Assembly (NCBI GenBank): GCA_028023455.1
Contig: JAQFVV010006221.1
Location: 9,963,011-10,027,010, forward strand
Origin: Epiperipatus broadwayi
Lineage: Eukaryota; Onychophora; Udeonychophora; Euonychophora; Peripatidae
Reading direction: 5' to 3'
Length of the DNA stretch: 64,000 nt
The notes beneath the pieces are model-generated. The model saw only the letters and a list, made by a program, of their open reading frames with translations, was not told the DNA's origin and ran no database searches. Both the position numbers and the translations under genes were made by a program. Shown in pieces: positions 1 to 13,329 of this stretch. Positions within the stretch are counted from its first letter, which is position 1. The number at the start of each line of letters is the position of its first letter.

Positions 1-576
1 ACAAAAAAACCTGTATATTTGGACTTTTCTTACTGGATATTTTTTTCCCACCGCTCTTTTTTACTTCAAAAATATATAGATGGTAGAATCTTCTTTGTCT
101 CGAGGAATGTTACTAACAGTACGTTACTTGACACGTTACCTAATTGCAACTCAATAAAAACATAGATATTTAACATTTACCCAAATAAAAGTTCAATACA
201 GTACGTTATAAAAAGTCTTATAATTATTGTTTTAAAAAATCTGAACATTTCAATAGTTTAAAATAATAAAAAAATCCAATGAAAACAACATTTCAACACA
301 ATTCAAATACAAACTCTCTCATCAAGCTGTAATTATTTTATAAACTGTGCGAATTTGGAAAATGTAATTGCTGACAGAATTAAGTGTAATTCTTTTAATA
401 TAGGCAAAACTAAATCAGTAAAGAATGATAGTGAAAATATTTGACTATGAAAAAGTGGACTTAATATTACAAGAGAACATATAAAAGTGTATCTGAATGC
501 ATGATATAAAATATATGAAAGGATAGTTATTAATTTTAGTACAACTATAATGAACTTTAAGGATGAATTATATATA
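1..576. other. AT-rich DNA, nothing recognised
   Basis: No coding similarity, RNA gene or repeat structure was recognised. The open frames here are short, low-complexity and rich in Ile, Phe and Leu, as expected by chance in AT-rich DNA. Confidence 0.5.
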
Positions 577-732
577 TGATCAATAGATGGTGTTTTACCA
601 AAAACACTGACCAAGTGTACGTTTGTTTACATAAACAATCAAAGAGTCAGAATTAACTATCTCTTTGATCATTTATGTAAACAAACGTATGCTTGGTCGG
701 TGTTTTTGGTAAAACGCCATCTATTGATCATA
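577..732. mobile_element. Hairpin MITE with TA flanks (Tc1/mariner-like)
   Basis: The two arms, about 577-646 and 661-732, are near-perfect reverse complements with a roughly 15-base spacer. The termini read TGATCAATAGATGG and CCATCTATTGATCA. A TA dinucleotide lies directly outside each end, which matches the TA target duplication of Tc1/mariner transposons. There is no coding capacity, so it would be non-autonomous. The superfamily is inferred only from the TA flanks. Confidence 0.7.
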
Positions 733-1772
733 AGTACAAGCGACAGCAAGTTTATCGTGATTAAAACTTTTGTTTTTCATATATATATATAGTGAATAAA
801 AAGTTAAAAGCATATATGGATATAATATGAAGAAAAAGGTAAAAAGAATAATTTAAAGAAAGATCATATTTACAAGTGTAATAAGACTATAGGAGTTTGC
901 TGTGAAAGTGAATGAATTATTTATAAATACCGTGAAATGGAAAAACAAGATAAGTGAAAAAATAAATAAGTATTGAGAACAAATAATAAAGAACAAATAT
1001 GGATTTGAGTGGAAAGATTTGGATAAACTAATGAAATAAATATTATATTATTTAAAATGTAACACGTATATTAAGGATGATGCCAGTTTACCTTAAGAGA
1101 AAATGTGTAAAATACTAAATTCCAAAGGATAACATTGATAAGACATACATAAGGGATAATGCAAAGGCTAAAGTGTAGTAATGAATTGGTGAAATGTTGA
1201 TATTATAATAAACACAAGAATATTATAAATAAAATTATAGTATGCAAGTCGAAAATAATATTTGATTGTTAAGAAAAAAAAACTAATAAAGGTAAATAAT
1301 ATGTTTGAATGGAATTTTGTATTTTGTGATACTATTATAAAAACAAGACGAGCAGAAGTGGGGGTGGGAGATGTTAATGTTTCATTAGTATAAAGTATTT
1401 GAAATGATTTGGTTGCCATAAAAATTAAAGCTCTTCAATAATGAACCAGGTAAAAGCGTATTATGTTTTAAAAGGGGGGAAAAAAACTGTTAACAAAGTG
1501 TTTGAATCTCCTTTAATTTTTACAATTTATAGAATTATTATTAATAAGGATATAAGTAGATGTATAACATTTACTAATCTATGTTATGTAGTTAGATATA
1601 ATTAATGGTTTAAAATTTTGTTTATTTTAGTAAATATTTATAATAAATGGGAAACAACAGTAAGCTAGGAAAATCTACGTATATAAATAATCACAATATA
1701 CATTACATCATAATATTATCATTATACAATGACAAATTAAACCACCACTTTTTCTTTTAAAATATATGTTTT
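733..1772. other. AT-rich DNA, nothing recognised
   Basis: No feature could be supported. A short (TA)n run lies near 780-790. Confidence 0.45.
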
Positions 1773-2462
1773 CCAATAATATAAATAAATACTTAAACTT
1801 ATTATTTCTTTCCAAAAACTTTAGTTCCACATATTAACTTATGAACATATATATATAAGTCCACATATTAAATATCGTCCAACGTTTCAACTGTTTTTTT
1901 ACATCATTATTACAATCATTTTCAAGGATCTACAATCAAAAAAATACATATCATTACATAATACTCTAATTAGTTTCCAACCAGTAACCACCTAAACCTT
2001 CACAGTAAATATAGCAACCAATATTTCTAACTGTTGTCAAGGCAACCTTCACACCTTTTAATAGCAAGAATGAAAATCCAAAAATATCTTTCTTATATTA
2101 AAATTAACATATCAAATCCATTATAATAAAATATATTAATTATATTTTTACTTACTTCTCCCTCCCTCTACTTCCTTTATTATAAAACTTCATTTTTTAC
2201 TTATCAAGTATACATTTTTAAAAATATTAGAAACCATCCAAAATACCAGCAAACAAACAACTATTTATATCACACACACCCCCCCCCCTACAAATTTATT
2301 ACTTCATTTAACTATTTTATCTAAATTCCATATCAATTATCTACATTCCCTATCTACACTTTTAAATCTATTTAAAAAATCATGTAAATTTTTCTCTATT
2401 CTTTAACTATTTAAAAATTCCATATTAATTACCTTTTATTTTATTTTACATTCCTTATCTAC
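1773..2462 (-). mobile_element. Penelope-like element 3' tail, minus strand
   Basis: The reverse complement of this stretch matches the non-coding 3' part of the plus-strand element at about 15930-16770 in several long blocks. These include the GGAAGTAGAGGGAGGGAGAA block and the GTTGAAACGTT box preceded by a complementary stem. No coding part is present, so this is a 5'-truncated copy. It carries an extra segment of about 115 bases (roughly 1970-2085) that is missing from the other copy, so one was inserted here or deleted there. It also lacks both short insertions seen at 16156-16395, which makes it an empty-site control for them. Confidence 0.75.
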
Positions 2463-5400
2463 ACATTGTAACGGTCAGATTTGTATGCCTTGTTAACATA
2501 GTGTAGAATTCGACCACCACATAGAAAAGCAGCACCATAGGTAGTGAAGCTACCAGCAGTACTGAGTTCGAACATGGTTTATCGGTTCCACAATACACAC
2601 TACAAAACAACGCATCTGATGCTACATTAGTAAATATTTCTTTAGGCACAGGGATCAGGGAGATGCGAGAGACTCATAGACTTTATTTTCAATTTAGACA
2701 GATAATAATATTAAATCTAGATATTTATGTTTTAAATAATTGAGGAGCTATTGTACTGAAGGTGTGTCGAATAAATAAATATATGACAGCAAATGTATGG
2801 TTTGAAATTATTTAATTATAACATTTCATACTAAAGATTATTTAATTAAAACATTCTTATATTAAAGTTCTAGTAGCGGTATTATTCTTCCGATACTGTT
2901 TTATATTTACAATGAAGTATAATTATTTGAGTAATGTAATCTAGCTACCTGAATTCTTGAGCAAGTATTTTAAGATCATGCCTTCGGGGATTTAATATCT
3001 TTGCAATACATGAGTCTAAATTAAAAAACGATAATAGCAGCTGTGGACATATATTTTATTTAATTAAATAAGATATTGATAAGGAATTAATGATGGGCAG
3101 ACATTGATTTGAGAGCGAATTTATGTCATATAACGTAGAGACAGACGCATACTGGGAATAATAAAATTAATAATAAAAAAACATGTGGTACATTTAAAAC
3201 TGCAATGTGAATGTGGCAGTACATTAAAACTACGGAGCCAATGGATGGAATTAAAACAATGGGTTGGTGTTTGTCATAGGCCCAAAGGTAAGGAAATCAC
3301 ATAAGCATCATCAGGTGTAAAGGGATTGTGCCACAATTACTCCCTGACTGCTTGATGGGCATCAAGCCCTACAAGAACATTCATTATGTCCACTTGTGTA
3401 GGATGACTAGGATTCAGTAAATACTGTATGATCCAGAATCCAAGGCTCAAAAATGGATTATCGCATCTCTAAACTGTAACACATGTATAACTAACATAAT
3501 ATACTGTCAAGATTTAATATAAAATTTATGACTCAGTCTTACATACCAACATTTGCTCTCAAAGAAATGCACTTAATGGATTTATCAAAATAATAACTTT
3601 ATTATTTCAAATTAAAAGCAGGTTTAAAAGGTAATTGTAAGTTAGGGTCGTTTTTCTAAGAACTAATATGTCCACCACTTGCTACGTAGTAGACTCCTGC
3701 ATATACAATAAGTGAAGCAATGAATGTGTGTCGATTAATATGAAAATCACTGAAACAAAATAATCTAATATAAATAAATAGTAACCATAGGATTTACAGG
3801 ACACACATCCATTATTTCATATAATCATGTATTTATATATTAAGGAATTATGGTGATTTCCGAGCTGACCAGCCAACAGAAGTATATAAAAGAACTTTAA
3901 GATTTGGTTGTCGCACAAGATGGTAACCATTTTAATTAGAATTTATATTTCAAATTTGGCGAGGCCTGGTTGGAAATCTTATCGGCATGCTATTATTAAA
4001 CAATAAAAAAATATAAAAGTAGAAATATGCACCCAAGAAGTAGACAGTGTTAGGTAAGCTAGATTATTAAAAGAATTTACAAAACAGATTAACAATTAAA
4101 TTTATCAGTGTACAATTTATATAGAGTGAGCTATAGCTTGAATAAAATTTAGAGTACTCTAGAGATCTTGGATACAGGTACCTGTTTTATAAGGAACTTT
4201 TCATGTTCCATGGTCAATTGCAGATTGTTCGTTAGTTTAAGCAGTAGCAGTTCTTTCCCACACTCAGGTTATGGATTCATTTCAATAGCAGCAGCTTTCC
4301 AATTATTTGGGTAGCAGATCCTCATGATTTAATTTGTGAAGGGCACATGTGGAGGTTCAGGAATCTGATAGACTATCTCCAAGGGGAGAATAGTCTGGGC
4401 ACTTTCTCCTCGGTCATCTTATAATGGACGAATTAATTTAAGATTCTTTGATTCTCTCAACCAAGCAAGAGCACAGCACAAAGTCTAATTAATTTTTAAG
4501 TCAAAATCAAAATGTCCTCCTCTTTTTTTTATTTTATCTTTCAATTTCATTCTAGTTTATTTTTAGTTCCATTTATTTGCCCCGAGGAGAATTCGTGCAT
4601 TAGCCAGAGTTTTAGAATTTTTAATTAATTCAGAAAGCTACATTTCTCTTGTTTAGGTTTATTTTATCTTTTCAACATTTTAGTAATTAAAACTTTTAGG
4701 GAATTTTTCTAATTAATCTATCTTATCTCACCGGCCATGACTTGCCAAATTTCAAGTACAAAGGGTATTTATAATTTATTTTTACTTTTCTTTAAATAAG
4801 AATCTAATTTCAAAATTATTATTTAAAATACAATTTTTTTAAAGCAGCAATAAATTAACGAAAGTTTATAATTCAAAATAAATAGTTAAAGTTATATAAA
4901 CATTATATAACTAAAAGAGAAATTTAAAATTATATCAAATAATTTATTTATTGTTTTAAGTTTGTTATCGAAGTATACATGCATTTACAGTGAATTTTAC
5001 AGATATTTATACATTTTTAATATTGCTACACACACAATTTGGTACCAAAAAGTTTAAATTTAGGTAGGATAAAGGTGGTGGGTGAGACATGATAGAAAAA
5101 GATGAAACTTAAGATTCAAATTTGAATCTTACTGTTTTGACATTAATCCTATTTAAAACAGGCTTATATCTTTTTACGCAAAAATATTATTTCATCATCA
5201 TTTCTCTGAATTCATTTTTAGAGAAAAATAATTATAAGAATATATTTTTGGTACTTTAGTATTATTCAACTGATGATGTATTACACTTACCAATTTTCTT
5301 TCCGGTAGACGTTGTCGATGATAACATGACAATGTTGTCATGGCAATCAATACACTGGCATGATTAATCCATGGGAGAGTCAATTTTTGGATTTTTTTGA

Positions 5401-6213
5401 CCCGCGAGATTTAAAAATCGAAGAGCTTTCAGAAATTTTGTCATTTATTTGTCATTTGTGATTTTGCTACCCACGGCATCACACTGATTTTTTGTTGAGA
5501 TCTTGCATTTCAGTCCACCGCAGTGAATGCTATTTGTAAGTAATTTTCATTTTTGTTTCTAATAAATAATGTTATTTCGATGTATATTATTTTGTAAATT
5601 CTTCTGCAATTTTAAAAAGTACAATTAATTAATTTTATTTTTAAGTTCTGAATTATATTATACAGAATTTTTTTATTATAATTAATCATATAATTAAATA
5701 TAGACATTAAGTAATCCAAATGCATGTAAAAGTATGGCATTTTATAAATCATTGTTATTTTGACTAAATATAGAGTACCTTTTAAGTTATTCTCCATGTC
5801 ACCATTAATAATGCCAGATTTGCATTAAATCAGGAAAAGTGTTCTTTATTTGTCTATTTATTTTAAATGCATGTACATTTTTTTTCATTTTCTTTTTTTT
5901 TATTATTGTAAAATTTTGATCAACATTGTTTTTACACGCTGAATTTCATAATGGACATGCAAACCCATCGGAAGCCCCATCACCCATTCCAGTGCTACAT
6001 ACTGACTTTCTAATTTTCAGTCAAAAATGAGACACATTGTAAACATAAAATTCAGCATGTAGAAACAAATTTACACTTAATTTCTTTCAATTTCTAAATT
6101 ATTTTGACGTAGATTATGTACTATTAAGTCGTATATACTATTTTCATGCATATACATTTTTATTTTTTTCAGGACCAACAAACATGATGGTGTTCATTAT
6201 CTACCCGATGGGC
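2463..6213. other. Mostly unannotated DNA
   Basis: No coding region, RNA gene or repeat family was recognised. The stretch at about 5280-5560 is less AT-rich and has several CpGs. It contains a pyrimidine tract ending in CAG near 5512 and a GTAAGTAA near 5536, which could bound a short exon. No open frame supports this. Confidence 0.4.
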
Positions 6214-6451
6214 ATCTTTAATGTATCATCTTTAGTATTTTTCAACCAATGACGTATTATCCTGAAGGCATATCAATCTAATCTTGTGATCTTTAATGTG
6301 CCAGTTCCATGTGATCTGCGGACAAATTTTAGAAATTGCATTTGCCCGCAAATCACTTGAAGACATTATCTTAAATATTGGAAGATCAGACTGATATGGC
6401 TTCAGGGTAATACATCATTGGTTGAAAAATGTTAAACTTGATATATTGAGC
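6214..6451. mobile_element. Long-hairpin MITE-like element
   Basis: Imperfect arms of about 100 bases converge on a centre near 6330. The outer arms share TTTTTCAACCAATGA / TCATTGGTTGAAAAA. The inner arms share GTGATCTGCGGACAAAT and its partner ATTTGCCCGCAAATCAC. There is no open frame and no clear target duplication, so the ends are approximate and the superfamily is unknown. Confidence 0.6.
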
Positions 6452-6893
6452 TGGTATTTTTCGGCCAACTCATATTCATACATATATACGCATATATATA
6501 TATATATATTGTTAAAATTGTGTCTAGATTATTTTATAATAAAACTTATTTTTTTATATTAAAATAATTAATAAAACTTATTTTTTGAAATGGAATTTTA
6601 AAAGTTTTGAAAGAAATTAAATAAGAAAAAAAGGGAAAACAAAACATAAGATCTTAGCAAGTTTTTTTATATATATATATTGTAATGTTTTAACATTTTG
6701 CTAGATTCTGGTAGGCCGTCTTTTACACACTATTAAGTGAAAGTTAATCAAGCTATGGATAAGAAAATATCTTGTTCATATTTTTAAAAACATACATATA
6801 TTTTAAGATTAATTGGTCTACTAATTATTACAACAGGAATTGCCGACAAATTTAGTTTTAATTTATAAGAGGGCGCCATAGTTAATAGACTAT
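6452..6893. other. AT-rich spacer with (TA)n runs
   Basis: TA-repeat runs occur near 6490-6508 and 6668-6680. Nothing else was recognised. Confidence 0.4.
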
Positions 6894-6901
6894 AATATTT
6901 T

Positions 6902-7995
6902 TTGTGTGCAGAAAGAAGAGAAGATATGGAAGTTATGCTGATGACATGTGCAAGGGTGGGTAAAGAAATGGGGATTAAATTTAGTGAAGAAAAATTAAAT
7001 ATAATGATGGTTAATACTGGAGAAAGAGAAGATGTAGAATTTTTATTGGGAGATATTAAGTTAAGTGTGGTGAATAGATATAGTTATTTGGGGATTATTT
7101 TAAGTAATCAGATAAATCATTTGGATGAATAGGAGAAAAAATTGATAAATGAAGCAAAGAAAAGAAAGGGATTGATAAAGAAATTAACACTGTTTTCATA
7201 TAATAAATATGATGTAGCTAGAATTTAACACTGTTTTCATATAATAAATATGATGTAGCTAGAATTATATGGAAGGGAGTTGCAGTAGCAGGGTTAACAT
7301 ATGGTAATGATGCATTATGTGTTAGTAAAGGAGTATTAGATTATTTACAAAAAGTTCAAAGGGAAATAGGAAGACATGCATTGGATGTGGATGTATGGAC
7401 AGCAAAGGAGGCAATTCAAGGAGAAATGGGAAGGTCAAATTTTCATATGAGAGATGCAAAAAGTAAAATGAAAATGTTTGGTAGATTGCAGTTTATGGAT
7501 AATAAAAGAATAGCCAAAATAGTATTTAATTGGGTTATGAGTAAAGGGCAGGTAACAAGATGGGTGAGAAAGGTAATGTGGTATGCAAAAGATTTGGATA
7601 AAGGATTTATATCAGTATATTTGTACAAAAGATGGGATGATTGTGTTAAGAGGATTGTTGTGTGTTATAGTAGTAAGGAATGGGATAAAAGAATAGATTT
7701 TTTAATAAAGAATAGGGAATTAGAGAGATGGAGAAATAGTATGGAGAGTAAAAAGAGTTTAAATATATATAGAAATAAACAGAATATTAACTGCGAGTTG
7801 ATAGATGATAATAGTAAGGAAAATAGTTTATTGTTTAAGGCTCAAACTGGATCTTTAGCTACAAGAGAATATACATGTAAATGGAAAAATATGGGTGATT
7901 TATTTTGTAAATTATGTAAGGAAGGAATAGAACATATTAGGCATTTGTTAATTGAATGTAAATGTTTGAAAACGGAAAGGGTTATGGAAGAATAA
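6902..7995 (+). pseudogene. LINE reverse transcriptase C-terminal part, broken
   Basis: This is the remnant of a LINE reverse transcriptase polyprotein that would copy element RNA at the target site. Coding begins just after the catalytic FADD box, in the region containing CAERRED. It breaks at a stop near 7130, where the longer copy has Trp (VEWEKK versus DE*EKK). It then breaks at a 41-base tandem duplication (7184-7265) that shifts the frame. The readable second part ends with a CCHC finger, Cys-x2-Cys-x8-His-x4-Cys, at about 7913-7966. A stop follows MEE, where the other copies continue. It cannot make a functional protein. Confidence 0.85.
7184..7265 (+). repeat. 41-base tandem duplication inside LINE
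   Basis: The segment starting TTAACACTGTTTTCATATAA occurs twice head-to-tail with a period of 41 bases. The period is not a multiple of three, so the duplication shifts the reading frame. The other copies of this LINE have a single unit. Confidence 0.9.
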
Positions 7996-8248
7996 ATATG
8001 AAAAAAGTGATTATACAGAAAGTGAATTATTGGCTTTTATGCTGGGTTTGGAAAAAGATGAGGAAATTAGATATTAAGGCTATAGAGTTGACAAAGATTA
8101 TGTTGTGAAAATGGGATAGAGCAGAATATGGAAAAACTTACAGTGGGGAATGGACAATTAAGTGGCTAACAGGTTTATCTGGGCATAATTGCTTAGATAT
8201 TCTTGACTTTGTTTAAAGAGAAGCCACAATACATCACATCACATCACA

Positions 8249-10500
8249 CCCTCGTATCCAATAATTTTGATGCAAGTAACTAAAAGAACGGTGTTATGAT
8301 TTCTCAGAACTTTATTTTTTTTAGAAAATATTATTCCAGAGGCTTAATCAACAAATATTGGCAAAGGTAAATTATACACTCAAATTCTAATAAACTAACC
8401 TTAATAAATTTAATAACTCTCATTAATAACACACAATGAAAAGTTTATATTAGAAATAAATATTTTATTCCAACAAATTAAAATATTTAAAGATAAATTA
8501 CTAATAAGTTGGAAAGACTATACACACACTAATCCAGACATGAATCAATTAATTAAAAACAGTTAAACAATTACAGTTCATTTCAAATTTCTTCTAAAAA
8601 GTTCTTTAAAATGAAAGTTTTTTGAATAAGAATTCTATCAGGTTTATATTATAAGCTTAATTTTAGTCACAGTCAGAAATAATTAATCATAGCTTACTGG
8701 TAAGTTTAGCAAGTTTACAAAGATTGTTGATTACCATGCATAGTTTTCATAAGGTAGAATGAGCTCATGGCCATTGGTTTTAACTTGTTTTTGATCCTGG
8801 TTCTAAAGGCTAGTCACAAAAGCTTTTCTGAGGTCCAACATCTTCATGATGAACAATGCCAAAAGTTTTGGTCCCTTCCAGCATGACAATTTATTTCAGC
8901 ATAGAGTGGTCATGGATCTTTCATGATCCAGGACCAGCCAAAAGAAAAACCAGACAAGACCCTGATCATACTGGTATTTTTCCTTTTATACTAGAGGTCC
9001 AGTTTTCAGACTTCTGCATATATTTTCTTTTGTCCTTTTATCAACATACAAGATAATAATCTTGTACATTCTTTTTTAAATTTAAGTTATAAACTTTTTT
9101 TTAAACATAATTTCGTCATCTTTAATTAGCTTCCAAGAAGATTTCACTGATTGTAATCTGCATGTGGAATTCTCTTTCCTTTACATTATCTGGAGTATTA
9201 GTCTGTGTGTCTTTTATTCTTTCCAATTTTAACTTTTATTTTTAATTACATAAAAAAAATATGAATGAAAAATGTAACATTCATTGTACATTTTAAAAAA
9301 AAAATTATACAAACTAAAAAAAAATTTTAATTGTGTCTTTTAATAAGATCACCAAATTTACTTTTTCTTTTAGCTTTTACCCAAATGCCAATATATTTGC
9401 ACCATATGTAAATAAATGGTACAATATATAAAAGTTTGTTTTTTGTTTTACTTCTAACATTGAAAAAAAACCTGTAAATTACGGGGTTGTCTTTTGTTTA
9501 AAATTAATTGAATTTTGCTGAAGTTAGTGACTAATCAGTTGGTTTTACTTCAGCTTGGATTCTTCGACAATTTAAAACCTGTAAAGTAAACTAAAATAAA
9601 AATGGAGAGAATATGTTAAGTGGCTAGAGGCTTCAGAACTTTCCTCTTTGGAAAATATCTCTTTTCGTTACCACTTGGAACTGCCATTGGAAATACCGAC
9701 CTTGCATAGGATGTGTAGAGCTAGCCAAGGAAATTGGATCAACCTGAAAATCTAGGACAAACCATAACAAGCATAAGGATGAAATACCTCTCACACAGGA
9801 CCTTCACTGATCGATCAGGGTAGCTATAAACTGTTACTGAGTGAACTTTGCATAATAGAAATACATATATATTATTTAATGTATTAAATGTTTCAACAAT
9901 AGAGTGCAGGGTTATTGCTGGGAATTTTATTATATTATGTTAAATTAGTTAAAATAAAAAGTGAGAGGGGGTTAAACCCATATATTCTTTAAATATGTTT
10001 TTTTATATAGATTTGTAATTATATATACTCTACTAACTTAAATTAACCAGCATTGTATATATATTAATTAATCTTACTTTGCTTACATATCATTATTATA
10101 CTGGTAAGGAGTATTTACATAAGATTGTATATTCGATCTAAGGGAATAGATATAGGGTTTAACATTTGCAAGAGAGGGTTTGAACACTGCTAACAAGCAT
10201 GCTCTTATAGTAAGTCGCCTTTGAATATACCATAATTATTGGTAATTTTCTTTACATTTGAATAAAGTACGGCACATAGATTGATATGGTTTGATTAAAT
10301 AAATGCGAGGAGAGGGAATGAGAAGAAAGATAGTGTAATAAATATTTCAAGATTGATCAGTTTATTTATTTTATTTAACTAGTTAAGTATAACATTCATC
10401 TTATAGAATTTAAGTCCGATATAAATTATTTTATAAATTACATTTGATGATTGCCGTTTGTAAATAAATACAACCGTGATTGTGGAAACAATCTGGTTCC
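8249..10500. other. Unannotated DNA
   Basis: No family was recognised. The less AT-rich parts at about 8760-9060 and 9600-9840 hold no open frame with identifiable similarity. Confidence 0.4.
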
Positions 10501-10672
10501 GTGATGTGATGTGATGTGATATACTGTAGCTTCTTCTTAAACGAAGTCAAGAATCTCTCAGCCATTATACCAAAAGAAACTTGTTAGCTACTTAATTTTA
10601 CATTCCCCAGTCTAAGTTTTCCCATATTCTGCTCCATCGCATTTTCACAACAATACCCTTTAAATAGTATGC
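10501..10672 (-). mobile_element. LINE 3'-end fragment (CATCA tail)
   Basis: The stretch starts with GTGATGTGATGTGATGTGAT, the complement of the LINE tail. It then reads as the reverse complement of the last roughly 150 bases of the LINE at 57545-60133, including AAACGAAGTCAAGAAT and the TTTTCCCATATTCTGCTCC block. It is a very short 5'-truncated insertion. Confidence 0.8.
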
Positions 10673-10689
10673 TGCCGATATTCGCCTTT

Positions 10690-11940
10690 TGTTTTTGTAA
10701 TACTGGGATGATGATTCGCCAGTGCCGAGATACTCTTTTCCGATAAAATAGCTTAGAGCAGACTTACCGAATTAAAGTATAACATTAAAATCTATTTCAA
10801 GAATAAAAAAATCGGTATCAGTGAAATCGGAACTTGAATAAAATTCATTATTTTTTTTAAATGAAACCAAAATTCATTCAGTATTTTTGCGATTTTGATT
10901 GAATATCATATTTACTATTATTGCTACACGTGTACCTCTACCAGTAACCGCAAACCTCATTTGTAATTTAGTGCTTTTTTATATATATTTTTGTATTAAA
11001 AAGTTACACAGATTCTAAAGTAATTTCTAAATAGACTTAAAAGTATAAATTTCTTAGAAAAGTATTGAACACACGTTAAGCATTTAGCGCTAGAAAACAT
11101 TCCAAATCACAACGAAGACTAAAAAAATGTTTATAAAAATATTAATATCTACATTTGTCACTATTTAAGTTTCTGCATATTAAAATTAATCTTTATAATT
11201 CAGCAATTAAAATTATTATTATAAAAATAAAGATAAATATATAATTTCAACTTCTTCAAAGAGCTAGGTGTAGCGGCTTGCACCTGAAATCCAGCTACGT
11301 GTAAGCTATGAGTTGTTATTTGGGCAGAGTTAGAGGACTAGTCTGTATTGACCAGACAACTTACAATCGTGCCACCTCACCATATTACTTGTGTTTTAAC
11401 GGGTTGAACTTGCAGTGATAGACAGAAAGCAAGTAGCAGAAGAAAAATGCATGGTGTGACGAGAAGATCATGTAAGTATTGATCTGCGAATAGACCTGAG
11501 TTGAAATTACTTGGTTAGTCTCTGGTACTCACAATTCATATTTTTGTCATTATTATAATCACTATTATTATTATTTTTTTTAAGTGTCATAGCATCGGCC
11601 GGGACGTGAACCCGCAACCCGGGCAACTGCCTGCTAGTGCAAGGCAGTCGCGCTGACCTCTCGACCACCAATGCAAGACCATCACTATTATTGTTATGAA
11701 AAATAAAATGTAAATGAAAGAAGCAGCAGTAGACAATATATTATCGATACATATAAAAAAAATCGGGAAGATTTAGTAAATAGTCGAAAAAAATACTTTT
11801 TAGTAACTAGATGTTGACAGGTTTTTTTATTCTTGCTTATTATTATTAACAATATAAACGCAAGTATAAAAGAATTTTTGCGAACGAAAAAGAACATTTC
11901 TAGATAACATAATTTAAATTTGCAGTGTCTTATTTTATGC
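10690..11940. repeat. Ancient duplicated segment, part A copy 1
   Basis: It aligns along its length to about 13640-14725. Shared blocks include CATATTACTTGTGTT versus CATATTACTCTTGTT, TCTATTGACCAGACA-type blocks, and GAACATTTCTAGATAACG-like ends. Divergence is visible throughout, so the duplication is old. This copy contains a tRNA-like retroposon (11570-11680) that is missing from the paralogue. No coding content was recognised. Confidence 0.75.
11570..11680 (-). mobile_element. tRNA-like retroposon (family T)
   Basis: On the minus strand this reads GCATTGGTGGTCGAGAGGTC, continues through a GGGTTCACGTCCCGG box-B-like element to CCGATGCTATGACA, and ends in an A-rich tail. GCATTGG and CCGATGC can pair as an acceptor stem. 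Perfect 12-base repeats ATCACTATTATT flank it (11558-11569 and 11681-11692). The paralogue at about 14460 is an empty site. It is a SINE-like insertion and not a tRNA gene, because the arms are irregular and a tail is present. Confidence 0.85.
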
Positions 11941-12108
11941 TTTAATTATTAAATTATCTCTTAAAATCTATTTATAATATTCTTAGAGCATTCTGTTCAA
12001 CGTAACTTTCAGAATAAGTTTATTTTAAAAATTTATTATTTCAAATCATTAATTTCTTATTATAAGTTTTAACAAAAATCATCAAATTGCTATTCTCAAC
12101 TTTCCATA

Positions 12109-12192
12109 TGTCATAGCAACGGCCGGGACGCGAACCCACAACCGTCTGCAACCAACTACTTGCTTGCAAGGCGACTGCGATGATCTCTCGGA
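12109..12192 (-). mobile_element. tRNA-like retroposon (family T), 5'-truncated
   Basis: On the minus strand it keeps the box-B-like part GGGTTCGCGTCCCGGCCG and the conserved terminus GCTATGACATATG. It loses homology before the GCATTGGTGG start of complete copies. Confidence 0.75.
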
Positions 12193-12344
12193 CTTTTACA
12201 CTCATTAAAACCTAAAAATGACACATAGGATGTTTTTTTTCATTTCAAGAACTTTTATTCACCGAACGAGATACAATATCAAGAACACAACAAAGGCAAT
12301 TACAGTTAGGAACTTACATGACAAGCTCCATAGTTTGAGATAAT

Positions 12345-12690
12345 ACGTTAAAGGAAATTTAGAAATAGGTTTTTTAACTAGAAAACAAAAAGAATGCCAA
12401 ACAATAGAATATGACAATAAGAAAAACATTTCATTTAGATACTGAATTTTATTTACGGTTTCTATTTTTTTTTTTATGAATCGTTTTACTACTATGTATA
12501 TGTACATTTAGAATGCTTAGAATACTGCCCAAACGTGTCAATGAGTGCGATGTCTTTGAGGTATGAAGATTGATTATGAATAGCAAATAAAAAGTGGTCA
12601 GCCGACATTTGTCTTTTGTGACTTTCAATATAAAATGATGTGTTATAAAAGCCTACATACTGTTTTTTGTAAAATAAAAAAAGTATGCAT
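12345..12690. repeat. Ancient duplicated segment, part B copy 1
   Basis: It aligns to about 13330-13660. Examples are AACTAGAAAACAAAAAGAA versus AACTAGAAAAAAAAAAGAA and the shared AAGCCTA-ATACTG motif near the end. Here B follows A, whereas in the second locus B precedes A. Confidence 0.65.
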
Positions 12691-12699
12691 AGTTGTAGA

Positions 12700-13270
12700 G
12701 ATCTGAACTAGTATAGAAACTAGTCTGGGAGTATTAAATGAGTAGGAATGAATAGATATATCATGCATAAAACTTCTTGTAACCATTGATTACTTTGGCT
12801 TGCAATGAATTGTGCTACTGTATGAAGAGTTTACAGTATAGGAAAGCTTGTGTAATCATATAGAAGGAGACCATGTGTTGTTTAGTATTTTAATACTAAT
12901 CTGTCCCAATCAGATTATGGTTACTTTGATTATTAAATTACCAAAGGCAGTAAAATTTATTGCTGCTGAACAGAGATCAGATCTATATAACCATGAAAAT
13001 CTAATGAGCTTGAATTGAAAACATTATTATGTTTTCATTTTGGACTAAAAGCTTTATAGTTAGCTAATGCTGCAGGTAGGTTGTGTTGGATTAGTTCTAA
13101 GGGCAATGCTCTGATATAGGTCTTTCACTGATAAAAACCAAAAGCTAGGAAGATAATGAATGATTTAGCACTAGACAAGAATTATGTAGAAACCTTGCAT
13201 TTATTGATTACTCTGGATTTCCATCAGTGGTGCGACTATGTGAAGAGTTTAGCCACTTCATTAACTTGTT
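12700..13270. mobile_element. Two eroded family-B retroposons
   Basis: Two degraded copies are recognisable. The first (about 12705-12880) has GAAACTAGTCTGGGAGTATT, ATTGATTACTTTGGCTTGCA and CTACTGTATGAAGAG. The second (about 13090-13260) has ATTGATTACTCTGGA followed by TGTGAAGAGTT. They match the outer half of family B (compare 41301-41631). Boundaries are approximate. Confidence 0.65.
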
Positions 13271-13329
13271 ATTCCATCTTTTAAAATGAATCATTAACTT
13301 ATTATTTGAATTTTATACAATCATTAAAC

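Larger units (their letters stand above)
6894..8248 (+). mobile_element. 5'-truncated LINE with CATCA-type tail, copy 1
   Basis: This is a non-LTR retrotransposon fragment. It begins within the reverse transcriptase at the position of the FADDI motif of the longer copy at 57545-60133. It continues through the C-terminal coding region and ends in a run of ACATCACATCACATCAC, a tail also seen in the other copies. The 5' truncation and simple-repeat tail are typical of target-primed insertion. The CCHC finger near the C-terminus suggests an I/R1-like group, but the clade is not established. Confidence 0.85.

Noticed and set aside
8760-9060. Frame starting MPKVLVPSSM as a gene or transposase
   Set aside because: No recognisable domain. 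The frame is short and the surroundings give no matching terminal repeats.
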